Source of the DNA: Algoriphagus terrigena DSM 22685
GTDB lineage: Bacteria; Bacteroidota; Bacteroidia; Cytophagales; Cyclobacteriaceae
Length of the DNA: 64,000 nucleotides
Assembly (NCBI RefSeq): GCF_000429445.1
Contig: NZ_AUBW01000003.1
Location: forward strand, 434,001-498,000
Reading direction: 5' to 3'
Both the position numbers and the translations under genes were made by a program. Position 1 is the stretch's first letter. The number at the start of each line of letters is the position of its first letter. The notes under the pieces were generated by a model, which worked only from the letters and a program-made list of their open reading frames with translations, searched no databases and was not told the DNA's origin. Shown one piece after another: positions 6,674 to 14,966 of the stretch.

Positions 6674-9424
6674 TTAATTATTCTGGTACATCTGATTGTA
6701 GTCGCCTTCGTCCATTCCCTTGCTGAACCTTCGCAGGTTGTAGGTGAAGGACAGCATCACATACTGCTGGAGAACATTGGTCTGGACGTCTTCGATGTAG
6801 GACTCAGTGATGTCTCTGCGGACGTTGGCGTTTTGACCCAGGAGATCGTAGACCATCACGGAGATTTCGCCGCGCTGATTGTTGAATACTTTTTTGCCCA
6901 GACTCATATTGATCAGGGAGAAGTTATTGTCGTAGCCCTCCGAAAGCCCGGAGTTGATCTGATGGTTCAAATCCAGTCGATACACAAAACCCGCCCAGAA
7001 GATCCAGTTGAAGTTCACCCGGAAACGCTGCTGGAAGAAGTGGTTATTCAGGCTCGAATTCAGCGTGTTTTCGACGTCGTTGAACGAAGATCTTGACCAG
7101 ATGTTGAAGTCTACCTGATCGCTGATGCTGGAGTTGAGCGAGAATCCACCGCTGATTCGCTGCGAATTGTTGAAGCCTGTCTCGTCATTGACCAGACTGG
7201 GTCTGTTGGAGACGCCTCCGCCGACGTTGAGGTTGAGTTTTGATTTGATAAAATCCAGCGGCATTCCGTAGCTGATCCAGGTTCTCAGATCTACGAAACC
7301 ATCAAGATTGACCGGTTTGTTGAGCTGGGAGCCTTTTTCCAAGATAATTCCGTCCTGAATCTCGGTCGGCTCCTGGGCAATGAAGGAGCTGTTTGCGATG
7401 TAGTTTTCTACCAGATTTGCCTGTGCATAGACAAACCAGCTCTTGTCCGTGTCGGGATTGTTGCTTCGCATTCTCATCCTAAACTGATTGCTGTAGGATT
7501 GATTCAAGTCGGGATTTCCCGTCCTGAGCTGGAGCGGGTTGGAGTTGTCGATCACCGACTGGAGTTGGTTGATCTGAGGTTCGTCGGTCTGCGTGTCGTA
7601 GTCCAGCTGAATGTTGGTATTTGGGGAGAATTTGTATTCCATCCTGACGGTGGGAAGAAATGCGCTGAACTGGCGCTTTAAGTCAAAGGGGTCAGGGAAT
7701 TCCTGCTTGTTGTCAAGTTGGGCATCCTGATATTGGACCTCAGCCTGCATTTTCAGTTTTTCGGTGCTATACTGATAGCCGAGCTCTAATTGCTGAGTCA
7801 GGTAGTCGCTTTGGAAGGTGTTGCTCAAAGCCGTGTCCAAAACGAGGATTCCGGTCTCGAAGTCGCCGCCCTCTACGTCGTAAGTCAGCTTGTCTGATTC
7901 GTTTGAGCGGTTTCCGATTTCATATTCAATCTCCATCTGGCCTTTTTTGCCGATGGTCTCGGTGTAGGAAATACCCGTTTCCCATGAGTTTCCGGTTCGC
8001 TCTCGCGTGGTGCGCTGGTCAAGGGTTTCATTTCTCGGGCCATCCTCCTCGTAGTAGGTGTTTCGGGCTTTGCGATCCGAGTCGTCCTCATTCCACCCCA
8101 TGTGATAATTGGATCTCCAGGTCAATGTCCTTCCCGGTTTGTCAAACTTATGACTGTAGAGTAACCTGTTGAAGAAATCGTAGTCGTTGTAGGTTCCAGT
8201 TTTCAGGTTGTCTACCTCGTTGATCAGGTTGACTCCGTCGTCCGTTTGCCCAGTAAAGGCTGAGCGTTCGGTTTCGAATCTTGCAGACAATCTGGGGATA
8301 TAGAGAATCCTGTTTTTCTCATCGATGTTGTAATCGAATCTGAAATTGGCCTCATGCTGATTGCTGACGCGAACATCGGTCGCTGTTTCGTTATAGAATT
8401 GGTTTGTGTCGTCGGTGGTCACATAGTCTCTGTAGCGATCCACAACTCCGACATTTTCATAGTTTGAATAGACGTAGCTGCCACTGGCTTTGATTTTTTT
8501 GCCCCAAAGATCCGAGTAGTTCAATCCCAGAATATTGGTGGTGATGATGCCTTCCTGCGGATTGGAGTTGTCTTGGGAGTTGGGGTCGCTCGAATAATTG
8601 AGCATGTTGACATTGTTGGTCAGGCCGGTGACCGTGATGCGCTGGTCTTCGTCGAAAGCATTGATGCTGGCTCCGACCAGGTATCGGTCGTCGGTGCCGT
8701 ACCCCGCCGTAGCTTTACCAAACTGGCCTTTTCTGCGGTTTGCTTTGGTGATGATGTTGATGGTCTTCATTCTTTGTCCATCATCAAAGCCACTTAGCTG
8801 GGCTTTTTCACTTTTCTGATCAAAGATCTCGATGCTCTGAATTACCTCTGCGGGAAGGTTTTGCAGGGCGTTTTTGACGTCCGTACCAAAGAACGGCTTG
8901 CCATCCACGAGGATTTGGGCGATGTTTTCTCCCTGAGCCTGCAGCACACCGTTTTCGGAAGCCACGCCGGGGAGCTTCTCGATGAGCACTTGGGCGCTGG
9001 CATCCTTCATGGTTTTGAAGGCGTCCGCATTGTACATGGTGGTGTCGCTTTTCTGTGTCCCGGTCGATCTTCTGGCTGCGACTACTACTTCATTCAGCGC
9101 CGTAGCCTCTTCACTGATAGAGATGGTTCCTACGTCCAGATCTTTGGTGATCTGGACGTTTTTGAATGCATTTTGGTATCCCAGGTACTGGATTTTTAGA
9201 ATAAATTCCCCCTCATTTTCCGTGGTCAATACGAAGCTGCCGTCCGGATCCGATATAATCCCAGTGACTTGCGCGGAATCTGTGGCCGATAGGAGCAACA
9301 CGTTGGCGTAGGGGATGCCTTGGCGGGTTCCGGTATCCTGTACTTTTCCTTTGATGCTATGTGTTTGAGAAAATGTCGACGACAGACTCGCTACGAACAG
9401 TGCTAGGAATAATAGGTATTTCAT
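6674..9424 (-). CDS. TonB-linked outer membrane beta-barrel protein with carboxypeptidase-regulatory-like domain
   Basis: This 916-residue protein has a signal peptide (ending about SSTFSQ) and then a CarboxypepD-regulatory-like beta-sandwich (about 22-105, starting THSIKGKVQDTGTRQGIPYA). A plug-like domain follows (about 125-235, including ILVDGKPFFGTDVKNALQNL). The rest is a long beta-barrel of the Bacteroidota OMP_b-brl_3 type, which contains FAGFVYRLDLNHQINSG and ends with aromatic-rich strands. It resembles TonB-dependent receptors but has no SusD partner beside it, so it is not a typical polysaccharide-utilisation SusC. The ligand is unknown. It is transcribed away from a 320-base region that carries a 14-bp palindrome. 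Confidence 0.88.
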   Translation of the reverse strand: MKYLLFLALFVASLSSTFSQTHSIKGKVQDTGTRQGIPYANVLLLSATDSAQVTGIISDPDGSFVLTTENEGEFILKIQYLGYQNAFKNVQITKDLDVGTISISEEATALNEVVVAARRSTGTQKSDTTMYNADAFKTMKDASAQVLIEKLPGVASENGVLQAQGENIAQILVDGKPFFGTDVKNALQNLPAEVIQSIEIFDQKSEKAQLSGFDDGQRMKTINIITKANRRKGQFGKATAGYGTDDRYLVGASINAFDEDQRITVTGLTNNVNMLNYSSDPNSQDNSNPQEGIITTNILGLNYSDLWGKKIKASGSYVYSNYENVGVVDRYRDYVTTDDTNQFYNETATDVRVSNQHEANFRFDYNIDEKNRILYIPRLSARFETERSAFTGQTDDGVNLINEVDNLKTGTYNDYDFFNRLLYSHKFDKPGRTLTWRSNYHMGWNEDDSDRKARNTYYEEDGPRNETLDQRTTRERTGNSWETGISYTETIGKKGQMEIEYEIGNRSNESDKLTYDVEGGDFETGILVLDTALSNTFQSDYLTQQLELGYQYSTEKLKMQAEVQYQDAQLDNKQEFPDPFDLKRQFSAFLPTVRMEYKFSPNTNIQLDYDTQTDEPQINQLQSVIDNSNPLQLRTGNPDLNQSYSNQFRMRMRSNNPDTDKSWFVYAQANLVENYIANSSFIAQEPTEIQDGIILEKGSQLNKPVNLDGFVDLRTWISYGMPLDFIKSKLNLNVGGGVSNRPSLVNDETGFNNSQRISGGFSLNSSISDQVDFNIWSRSSFNDVENTLNSSLNNHFFQQRFRVNFNWIFWAGFVYRLDLNHQINSGLSEGYDNNFSLINMSLGKKVFNNQRGEISVMVYDLLGQNANVRRDITESYIEDVQTNVLQQYVMLSFTYNLRRFSKGMDEGDYNQMYQNN

Positions 9425-9552
9425 GGTCTAGGTTTATTTTCTCTTTCGAATTAATCGGGTGTCAACTGTAGTACGGCCGATGAAAAACGAAGGACTACAG
9501 GACTACAAAGGAACCTAGATAATAGCAGGAAGTCAGGCCGGAATTAGTTGAG

Positions 9553-9566
9553 CGGTATAAATACCG
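9553..9566. promoter_or_regulatory. 14-bp palindrome, candidate operator
   Basis: CGGTAT-AA-ATACCG is a perfect palindrome, 129 bases upstream of the outer membrane protein start at 9424. It is a plausible binding site for a dimeric regulator. The regulator is not known. Confidence 0.4.
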
Positions 9567-9651
9567 AATGAACAGCTCCTTTTAGAAATTGAGACCGTAG
9601 CATCCTGCGGTGTGCTGATAGTGAACGAGTTGAGAGCTTCTGATAAACTCC

Positions 9652-9710
9652 GACAAAAATTGTCACGATAAGATGTTTGTTTTTCGATCATTTGTATGTT
9701 TATAAAAACA
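9652..9710. promoter_or_regulatory. Two candidate operators ahead of the XRE-S24 unit
   Basis: GACAA-AAA-TTGTC (9652-9664) and TGTTT-ATAA-AAACA (9697-9710) are perfect short inverted repeats located 83 and 37 bases upstream of the small ORF start at 9747. CI-like and LexA-like repressors usually bind such dyads near their own promoters, so autoregulation by the downstream gene product is the simplest reading. Confidence 0.45.
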
Positions 9711-9746
9711 ACATTTATAACTTAGCTCACGTAAACTGAATCACTT

Positions 9747-10004
9747 ATGGAAGCCGTAGAGAAAATCAGCATCACCACCAAGACACTTGCATCGGGCAAT
9801 TGTCAGGTCAAGTTTTTTGTCGAAGATCAGCAAAAGCCTCAGTATGGCTACCTGCTCGTGACCGAACCCAAGCCCGTGGGTGATATTATCGAGGAGATAA
9901 AAAACCGACTTGAGCAGCGCAGGATGGAAGCAATGAACCTCAATCCTTTTTTTCCGGTGCCTCCCACTTCAGTTGATCCTGATTTTTACTTGTTCTCAGC
10001 ATGA
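9747..10004 (+). CDS. Small unknown protein coupled to the XRE-S24 repressor
   Basis: I do not recognise this 85-residue protein. It is polar, with a predicted beta-rich N-terminal half (ISITTKTLASGNCQVKFFVE), a charged helix (IIEEIKNRLEQRRMEAM) and a proline-rich tail. There is no signal peptide or membrane segment. Its stop overlaps the start of the repressor gene by four bases (ATGA), so the two are almost certainly co-translated. Such a position suits a modulator or partner of the repressor, but that is inference. Confidence 0.6.
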   Translation: MEAVEKISITTKTLASGNCQVKFFVEDQQKPQYGYLLVTEPKPVGDIIEEIKNRLEQRRMEAMNLNPFFPVPPTSVDPDFYLFSA

Positions 10005-10774
10005 GTTTTCTGGCTTCAAACCTCCGGTTTTTGCGAAAGCAAAAAGCAATCACCCAAAATGATCTGGCGGATCAACTGGATGTGCAGCGTACGATGATCT
10101 CCGCTTATGAAGACGGACGATCTGAGCCTAAACTGGCCACTTTGCAGACACTTTGCGCGATTCTAGAAGTTGGCGTAGAGGAGTTGCTGGAGCATGACAT
10201 TGAAAAGCTCGGAAGAAAAGCTGTCCAGAAACGCGGTGTGCAGATTTTGACCATCGCCGCTGACGATTCGGATAAGGAAAACATCACACTTGTCGGTCAA
10301 AAAGCGGCTGCAGGTTACCTGAACGGCTTTGCCGATCCGGAATATATGGAGACGCTGCCGCAGTTTCATCTGCCAAATCTTTCGAGGCAGGCCACTTTTC
10401 GAGCTTTCGAGCTTTCGGGTGATTCTATGCTGCCGCTAGTCTCGGGGACCATCGTGATCGGGTCTTATGTGGAGCAGTTAAAGGAAATCAAAAGTGGTAA
10501 AACGTATGTGCTGGTCACGCAGACTGAAGGAGTCGTTTACAAAAGAGTTTTTAATTACCTGGAGGAAAACGGAAAGCTGTTTTTGGTCTCAGACAATGAT
10601 CAATACAAGCCCTTTGAAGTGAGGGGAGAAGAGGTGGTAGAAGTTTGGGAAGCGAAGGCTTTTATCAGTACCGATTTTCCCAATCCCGGCGACAAGAAGA
10701 AGCCGTTAACGCTGGATGACCTCGGGGAAATGATTCGGGACATCCACGCGGATCTGAGAAAGATTAAGGGCTGA
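10001..10774 (+). CDS. XRE-S24 (CI/LexA-like) transcriptional repressor
   Basis: The 257-residue protein has an N-terminal XRE helix-turn-helix (about 1-65, QNDLADQLDVQRTMISAYED) and a C-terminal S24 peptidase domain (about 90-225). The features needed for self-cleavage are present: an Ala-Gly site (QKAAAGYLNG), the nucleophile Ser in SGDSMLPL and the general-base Lys in VVYKRVF. This arrangement matches phage CI and LexA-family repressors that are inactivated through RecA filaments. No phage genes surround it, so it may be a chromosomal stress regulator. It overlaps a small upstream ORF and ends one base from the convergent TIR gene. Confidence 0.88.
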   Translation: MSFLASNLRFLRKQKAITQNDLADQLDVQRTMISAYEDGRSEPKLATLQTLCAILEVGVEELLEHDIEKLGRKAVQKRGVQILTIAADDSDKENITLVGQKAAAGYLNGFADPEYMETLPQFHLPNLSRQATFRAFELSGDSMLPLVSGTIVIGSYVEQLKEIKSGKTYVLVTQTEGVVYKRVFNYLEENGKLFLVSDNDQYKPFEVRGEEVVEVWEAKAFISTDFPNPGDKKKPLTLDDLGEMIRDIHADLRKIKG

Positions 10775-10775
10775 T

Positions 10776-11870
10776 TTATCTGGTCAGTTTCACTTCTGCA
10801 GTGACGCCGTTAGAGGGGAAGTAGATAGTTCCGATCCAAGTTTGGCCTTGGTTGTCCGTGCTCAGGGATATCGTGCCAGCGATGTCGGTTGCGGTAGAAT
10901 AGTAATCCATCGCGAGATATTCGCCATCGATCTGCCCCTTGCCTTCTGCGGTTCTCTGGTTAAGCAGATCATATTCATAATATGCGACGTTCGGGCCCTC
11001 TTGGTTGAAAGCAAAGATGCTCACTTTTTGACCGTTGAGATAAAGCGACCATTCCCCCGCTATGTCATGCACTGATTGATTGGTATCGGTGCCGCCTTCT
11101 GTGTCCAAAGTCAGACTTTCATAGATCTCATTTCCTTCGGGATTGGTGACGCTGGGGTCTTGATTAGGCGATGTTTCCACCAAGGCTTCCGCGTCTTGGA
11201 CCAACTGATCCTTTGTGGTTGAGTCTTGGTCGACCGGAGTGATGTATTCCTCGTCCGGGACGCACATCCCGACTAAGATCAGAAAGCCAACTAAGCCACC
11301 GATCATCCACAGGTAGTTTTTTGCCCACCAGCCTTTAGGCTGAGGGATTGGAGGCGAGAAAGTGTTTTGATTTGGACGAAGTTGCGGTTGCGGTCCTGGC
11401 TTTTTAGCAACCATCTTCTCCAATACCTTGGAAAGCTCCCGAACATCGTAGTTCCATCTCGAGCTGGATAGCTCTTGGGCATGCTTGAGGGAGAGTTCTT
11501 TTAAGTCTTCCGGCAAATCTTCCGGATTGGGCATTTCAGCACCATTGACCAATATCGGGATCACCCGAAGATTGCGCTTTAAAGCCTCTGTGATTTCTTT
11601 TCTCACCCAATCGTCCGGCTTTTGAAGCCGTGCGATTCCCTTTGAGTCAACCACTTTCAGCCAATGCGGACCAATCATCGCCAGAAGAACTTTGCTTTCT
11701 CCGAGTGCTTTGGCAATTGATTCGTCAAAATTTAATCCAGCTTCAAGGGTTTCTACGTCATAGAAAATATTCTCCTGGCCAAAAACCTGCTCTAGTTTGT
11801 CCTTTAATCTGCCGGACTCGCCAGAAGTATCTTCTCTTCTGTAGCTGATGAAAATCTTTCCACTTGCCAT
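10776..11870 (-). CDS. Membrane-anchored TIR-domain protein
   Basis: The start at 11870 (MASGKIFISYRREDTSGESG) places the TIR motif at the N-terminus, as usual. The 364 residues comprise a TIR domain (about 4-150), a basic proline-rich linker, one transmembrane segment (about 186-204, YLWMIGGLVGFLILV), an acidic low-complexity linker, and a C-terminal beta-rich domain (about 264-364, IAGEWSLYLNGQKVSIFAFN). The segment FYDVETLEAG followed by DDWVRKEITEAL parallels the SARM1 catalytic region, and Glu92 aligns with the NADase glutamate, so NAD cleavage is plausible. It lies 68 bases downstream of an unknown gene on the same strand. A role in phage defence or signalling is inference. Confidence 0.85.
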   Translation of the reverse strand: MASGKIFISYRREDTSGESGRLKDKLEQVFGQENIFYDVETLEAGLNFDESIAKALGESKVLLAMIGPHWLKVVDSKGIARLQKPDDWVRKEITEALKRNLRVIPILVNGAEMPNPEDLPEDLKELSLKHAQELSSSRWNYDVRELSKVLEKMVAKKPGPQPQLRPNQNTFSPPIPQPKGWWAKNYLWMIGGLVGFLILVGMCVPDEEYITPVDQDSTTKDQLVQDAEALVETSPNQDPSVTNPEGNEIYESLTLDTEGGTDTNQSVHDIAGEWSLYLNGQKVSIFAFNQEGPNVAYYEYDLLNQRTAEGKGQIDGEYLAMDYYSTATDIAGTISLSTDNQGQTWIGTIYFPSNGVTAEVKLTR

Positions 11871-11938
11871 AAAAATGCTCGATCTATATCCTGCTAAATT
11901 TAGAAAAATCAGGCAGTTTTTATTCAATCAGGCAAATT

Positions 11939-12700
11939 TTATTCGTGTAACAAGTCGCGAAAGCCGGATTTGATTTTGCCGACTGCGTCAAAAGATGGGT
12001 CAATGTTCACAACACCTTTCCCGAGCTCATGCCAGTATCCATCTCCACATTCGATGTAGGCCCCGCGTTTTTTACCCGGTTCTTCTTTGGCCATTTCGTA
12101 GTGGTAATCCGGGGTGAATACGATCTTCATCAGCTGAATAGCATATTCCCAGTTGATGGTTCTGGATTTCCCCAGTTTTTCAAAAATCACCTCGCGGTTA
12201 GAGAAATGAACGGTCACACTGCAATCAGAGATCGCATCTTCCTCCACCAACCGGTAATGAACCTGCAGCGGAGCTTCCTTTTTGACCGTTTCGTAAATGG
12301 CCTGAATCAAATCTTGCGCCATCAACTGCCATTCCTCTTGATTTGAAGGGATTTTGACTCCTTCGTCTTTGCCTTTTTCGAGCGCACTGACAGTGATTCC
12401 GCCTTCTTCAATGTCCTTATTCGTCCATTTGCTTTTGTCAAATAGCAGCTGTAAAGGCTTGATCCAAACAGTATTCAAAGCGCCTTTGTAGCTGTAGTCG
12501 TCGTTTAGCGTGAACCCCTCGTCCAAGATTTCCTCGTTGGTCAAATCCTCCCTGTCGGTGTAGTGAAGATCCAGGACTACGTCAAGGTCACCGTTTGACC
12601 AATCTAGCATAAGGCGAAAAACGTGGCTGTAAGGCGGCGGAACGATACCCGAATCGTATTCTAATACCAGGCCGGTGAATGTATTCTTGGAAGGAGTCAT
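11939..12700 (-). CDS. Unknown protein upstream of the TIR gene
   Basis: I do not recognise this 253-residue protein. It is soluble and acidic, with many aromatic and charged residues and a beta-rich look (HVFRLMLDWSNGDLDVVLDL). There are no signal peptide, membrane segment or known catalytic motif. The C-terminal part holds YIECGDGYWHELGKG. It is the first gene of a probable two-gene unit with the TIR gene 68 bases downstream and has a perfect -7 box ahead of it. It could be a sensor or partner of the TIR protein; the sequence alone does not show that. Confidence 0.7.
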   Translation of the reverse strand: MTPSKNTFTGLVLEYDSGIVPPPYSHVFRLMLDWSNGDLDVVLDLHYTDREDLTNEEILDEGFTLNDDYSYKGALNTVWIKPLQLLFDKSKWTNKDIEEGGITVSALEKGKDEGVKIPSNQEEWQLMAQDLIQAIYETVKKEAPLQVHYRLVEEDAISDCSVTVHFSNREVIFEKLGKSRTINWEYAIQLMKIVFTPDYHYEMAKEEPGKKRGAYIECGDGYWHELGKGVVNIDPSFDAVGKIKSGFRDLLHE

Positions 12701-12715
12701 GTTCTAAGCTTTGCG

Positions 12716-12723
12716 CAAAAGTA
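12716..12723 (-). promoter_or_regulatory. -7 box ahead of the unknown-TIR unit
   Basis: On the minus strand this reads TACTTTTG, a perfect match to TAnnTTTG, ending 15 bases before the ATG at 12700. No TTTG is found at the expected -33 distance. Confidence 0.4.
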
Positions 12724-12773
12724 TGGTTTTTCGGTCAATTAAGTGGTTATTTTGCAATGCTAAACCGAGTCCT

Positions 12774-13385
12774 ATGGAAGAACTTCTGGATCATATTTCC
12801 GCTGAGATTTACCAAAAATCCTATGTCATCGTCGATGATTTTGTGGATGAGCCCTTCCGAAAAGCCCTTCTGAAAGAGCAGATTGAACTGGTGAATCAGG
12901 GAAAATTCCGACATGCGGCAGTGGGAAAGGGAGGGCAGAAGCAGGTGCGAACCGAGATCAGAAGCGACGAGGTGCTGTGGATGGATGCGAACGAGCTGAC
13001 TCCGCTTCAGGCGGCGTATTGGGAGAAGATCGAGGAGGTCCGGAAAGTGCTGAATCAGCGTTGTTTCCTCGGTTTGAGATCGTTTGAGGGGCATTTTGCA
13101 AGATATCCTGTGAGATCATTTTACAAGAAGCATCTAGACCAGTTTCAGGCGGTACCTCATCGCGTGGTGACGGTGATCCTTTACCTCAATGATTCTTGGA
13201 CAGCCGAGGATGCCGGTGCATTGCGGATGTATTTTCCTCAGGAGGATGGCTCAGAACTGATCGAGGATGTGTTGCCCCTGGGTGGAAGGCTGGTAGTGTT
13301 TCTGAGCGGTGAGATTCCTCATGAGGTGCTGCCAACCAACAAAGAGCGGATCAGCATCACCGGGTGGCTGAGAAATATCGACTAG
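12774..13385 (+). CDS. 2-oxoglutarate/Fe(II)-dependent oxygenase (prolyl 4-hydroxylase-like)
   Basis: The start at 12774 (MEELLDHISAEIYQKSYVIV) removes an unlikely 21-residue extension. In the 203-residue protein the Fe(II) ligands His and Asp lie in KKHLDQF, the distal His in GEIPHEVLP, and the 2-oxoglutarate-binding Arg in KERISITGWLR. The preceding RYPVRSFYKKHLD fits the P4Hc/PKHD family. These enzymes hydroxylate protein residues or small molecules; the substrate here is not known. The gene is divergent from the TIR unit and its stop codon overlaps the stop of the convergent DUF2141 gene. Confidence 0.88.
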   Translation: MEELLDHISAEIYQKSYVIVDDFVDEPFRKALLKEQIELVNQGKFRHAAVGKGGQKQVRTEIRSDEVLWMDANELTPLQAAYWEKIEEVRKVLNQRCFLGLRSFEGHFARYPVRSFYKKHLDQFQAVPHRVVTVILYLNDSWTAEDAGALRMYFPQEDGSELIEDVLPLGGRLVVFLSGEIPHEVLPTNKERISITGWLRNID

Positions 13386-13807
13386 CGGAGTTTGATGTGA
13401 ATTGTTTTGCCGCCACTACCAACCTGCACCGCTGATTTTTCGAAGCTTGGAGGGCCAAAGTAGATCTTTGGATTGTTGGAGAATCCGTATTTCTCCTCGG
13501 GAAGACCGACAAAATTTGTGGTCATGATTCCGTTATCATCTTCGTCATGGAGGACTGTGATCGCATATCTTCCCGCAGGAATATCGTCAAGTCTTAACTC
13601 GGCTTTGCGGTCTTTCGGATCTAAAGCAAGTTGTCTGAAGGCCTTGTCGACTTGTTCAGGAAAGCCGTCTTCGTTGTCAAAAACCAAGACCAGAATCTTG
13701 CCCTTATCAGATCGGGCGTCGTGAATTAGGACATGAGTTGAAGCGGGAGGAATGCTAAAAGATAGAGCCGACAAAGTCAAAAAGATAAAGCTGAAGATCA
13801 AATTCAT
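13382..13807 (-). CDS. DUF2141 family secreted protein
   Basis: The 141-residue protein has a signal peptide (about 1-22) and the DUF2141 pattern: GKILVLVFDNEDGFPE, then DIPAGRYAITVLHDEDDNG, then GLPEEKYGFSNNP and a beta ending. The family is common in Bacteroidota and Proteobacteria, is exported, and has no established function. It overlaps the upstream menE gene by four bases, so it is translated from the same message, although no link to menaquinone synthesis is known. Confidence 0.9.
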   Translation of the reverse strand: MNLIFSFIFLTLSALSFSIPPASTHVLIHDARSDKGKILVLVFDNEDGFPEQVDKAFRQLALDPKDRKAELRLDDIPAGRYAITVLHDEDDNGIMTTNFVGLPEEKYGFSNNPKIYFGPPSFEKSAVQVGSGGKTIHIKLR

Positions 13808-14868
13808 AGGTTTTCAAAGGTCTGACTTCGGTTGATTTTTCCATTGGGAGTCAGGACAAACTCCCGGCTAAAATAGACTTCCTTGGGGACTTCAAAGCGA
13901 CTCAAATTGTTTACCAAAGACACTGTTAATTTTTTCGATGTTTCAAGGTTGGGCTCGTTTTCCAGAATCAAAACGAGCTTTTGACCCAGTTTTTCATCGA
14001 ATTCTCCGAAAAAGAAAAATCTTGAGCCAGGGAAAAATTCCTGAATGACGGACTCGGCTTTTGACTCCAGCAGTTCGGGATGCAGTTTGATTCCACCCGA
14101 ATTGACCACAAAGTCGGCTCTGCCTAACCAGAGGAAACCGTTTTCTGATTTCAAGTCCACGAGGTCGTTGGTCTGGATTTTTTCAGTCCGGCTCATCGGT
14201 GATTTGACCCAAAGCGCGCCCCGCCCGTCTTGCCCGATTTCCACGCCGGGAAGTGTTTGGTAGAGAAGGTCTCCTTGGGTGATTTTAGCCAAGGCGATGT
14301 GGGAAACGGTCTCGGTCATCCCGTAACTCTGCCAAGCTTCGATGGAGTTCACAACCAGTTTACTTTTTAATTTTTTGGAAATGGAGGCTCCGCCGATGAT
14401 CAAATGTTTGACGCCCCGAAGGGTTGCCACAGACGGTGGGTTTTCAATTGCTTTTTCCACCTGTAGCGGAACCATGGCGACAAAATCAGGGACGAAACTG
14501 ATAGCGTCAAGCTGAATTCCACTCGGCTCCACTAGCCAAATTGGGCAATCCCATACCATCGCCCGAACCAACATCATCTTTCCGGCGATGTATTCCGGGC
14601 TCAGGCAACAGAGGAGTTGAGTGCTTTCGTTTGCATTGAAGAAAGCTCCCGTTGCTATCGAGCTTGCCAGCATTTGCTCCCGCGTGACTTCGATTTTTTT
14701 GGGAACTCCGGTAGAGCCTGAAGTCTGCTGCACGAAGGTTTTTGCCCCGGAAAGCCAGGCGTGACAGAAGGTAAAAGCCGCTTTGGCGAAATCAGGAAGT
14801 GCTTCCAGATCCCGCTCGAAGTCGCTGAGATCACTGAATACCTGATTGTCAAAATGAAGCTGAAACAT
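13804..14868 (-). CDS. menE: o-Succinylbenzoate-CoA ligase (AMP-binding)
   Basis: This is a 354-residue acyl-adenylate-forming enzyme. The P-loop-like motif TSGSTGVPKKIEVTREQM is at about residues 49-66, the QSYGMTETVSHIALA motif at about 180-194, and WLGRADFVVNSGGIKLHPE near 250 marks the C-terminal lid. It would activate o-succinylbenzoate with ATP and CoA in menaquinone synthesis. The protein is shorter than the roughly 450-residue E. coli MenE and lacks part of the N-terminal subdomain, which I believe is usual for Bacteroidota. The divergent menB neighbour supports the assignment over other acyl-CoA ligases. Confidence 0.88.
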   Translation of the reverse strand: MFQLHFDNQVFSDLSDFERDLEALPDFAKAAFTFCHAWLSGAKTFVQQTSGSTGVPKKIEVTREQMLASSIATGAFFNANESTQLLCCLSPEYIAGKMMLVRAMVWDCPIWLVEPSGIQLDAISFVPDFVAMVPLQVEKAIENPPSVATLRGVKHLIIGGASISKKLKSKLVVNSIEAWQSYGMTETVSHIALAKITQGDLLYQTLPGVEIGQDGRGALWVKSPMSRTEKIQTNDLVDLKSENGFLWLGRADFVVNSGGIKLHPELLESKAESVIQEFFPGSRFFFFGEFDEKLGQKLVLILENEPNLETSKKLTVSLVNNLSRFEVPKEVYFSREFVLTPNGKINRSQTFENL

Positions 14869-14966
14869 CTGAAACGGCTAAATTAGAAAGGGATTTTGGT
14901 GTCAATAAATTTCAGACAAGGCTGTTATCTTGCACAAAAATCGGATTTTTAACCAAAACGAAAACC

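Larger units (their letters stand above)
9425..9746. other. Divergent intergenic region with three palindromes
   Basis: No gene is seen in these 322 bases between the outer membrane protein gene and the small ORF ahead of the XRE-S24 gene. It holds three dyads that are listed separately, one nearer the outer membrane protein gene and two nearer the repressor unit. Confidence 0.6.

Noticed and set aside
8270..8290. tRNA-like GGTTTCGAATCTTG word
   Set aside because: It lies inside the outer membrane protein coding frame and no cloverleaf surrounds it.
12711..12773. N-terminal extension of the 2-oxoglutarate oxygenase
   Set aside because: The extra codons cover the promoter region of the divergent gene and read as non-protein-like; the ATG at 12774 fits the family.
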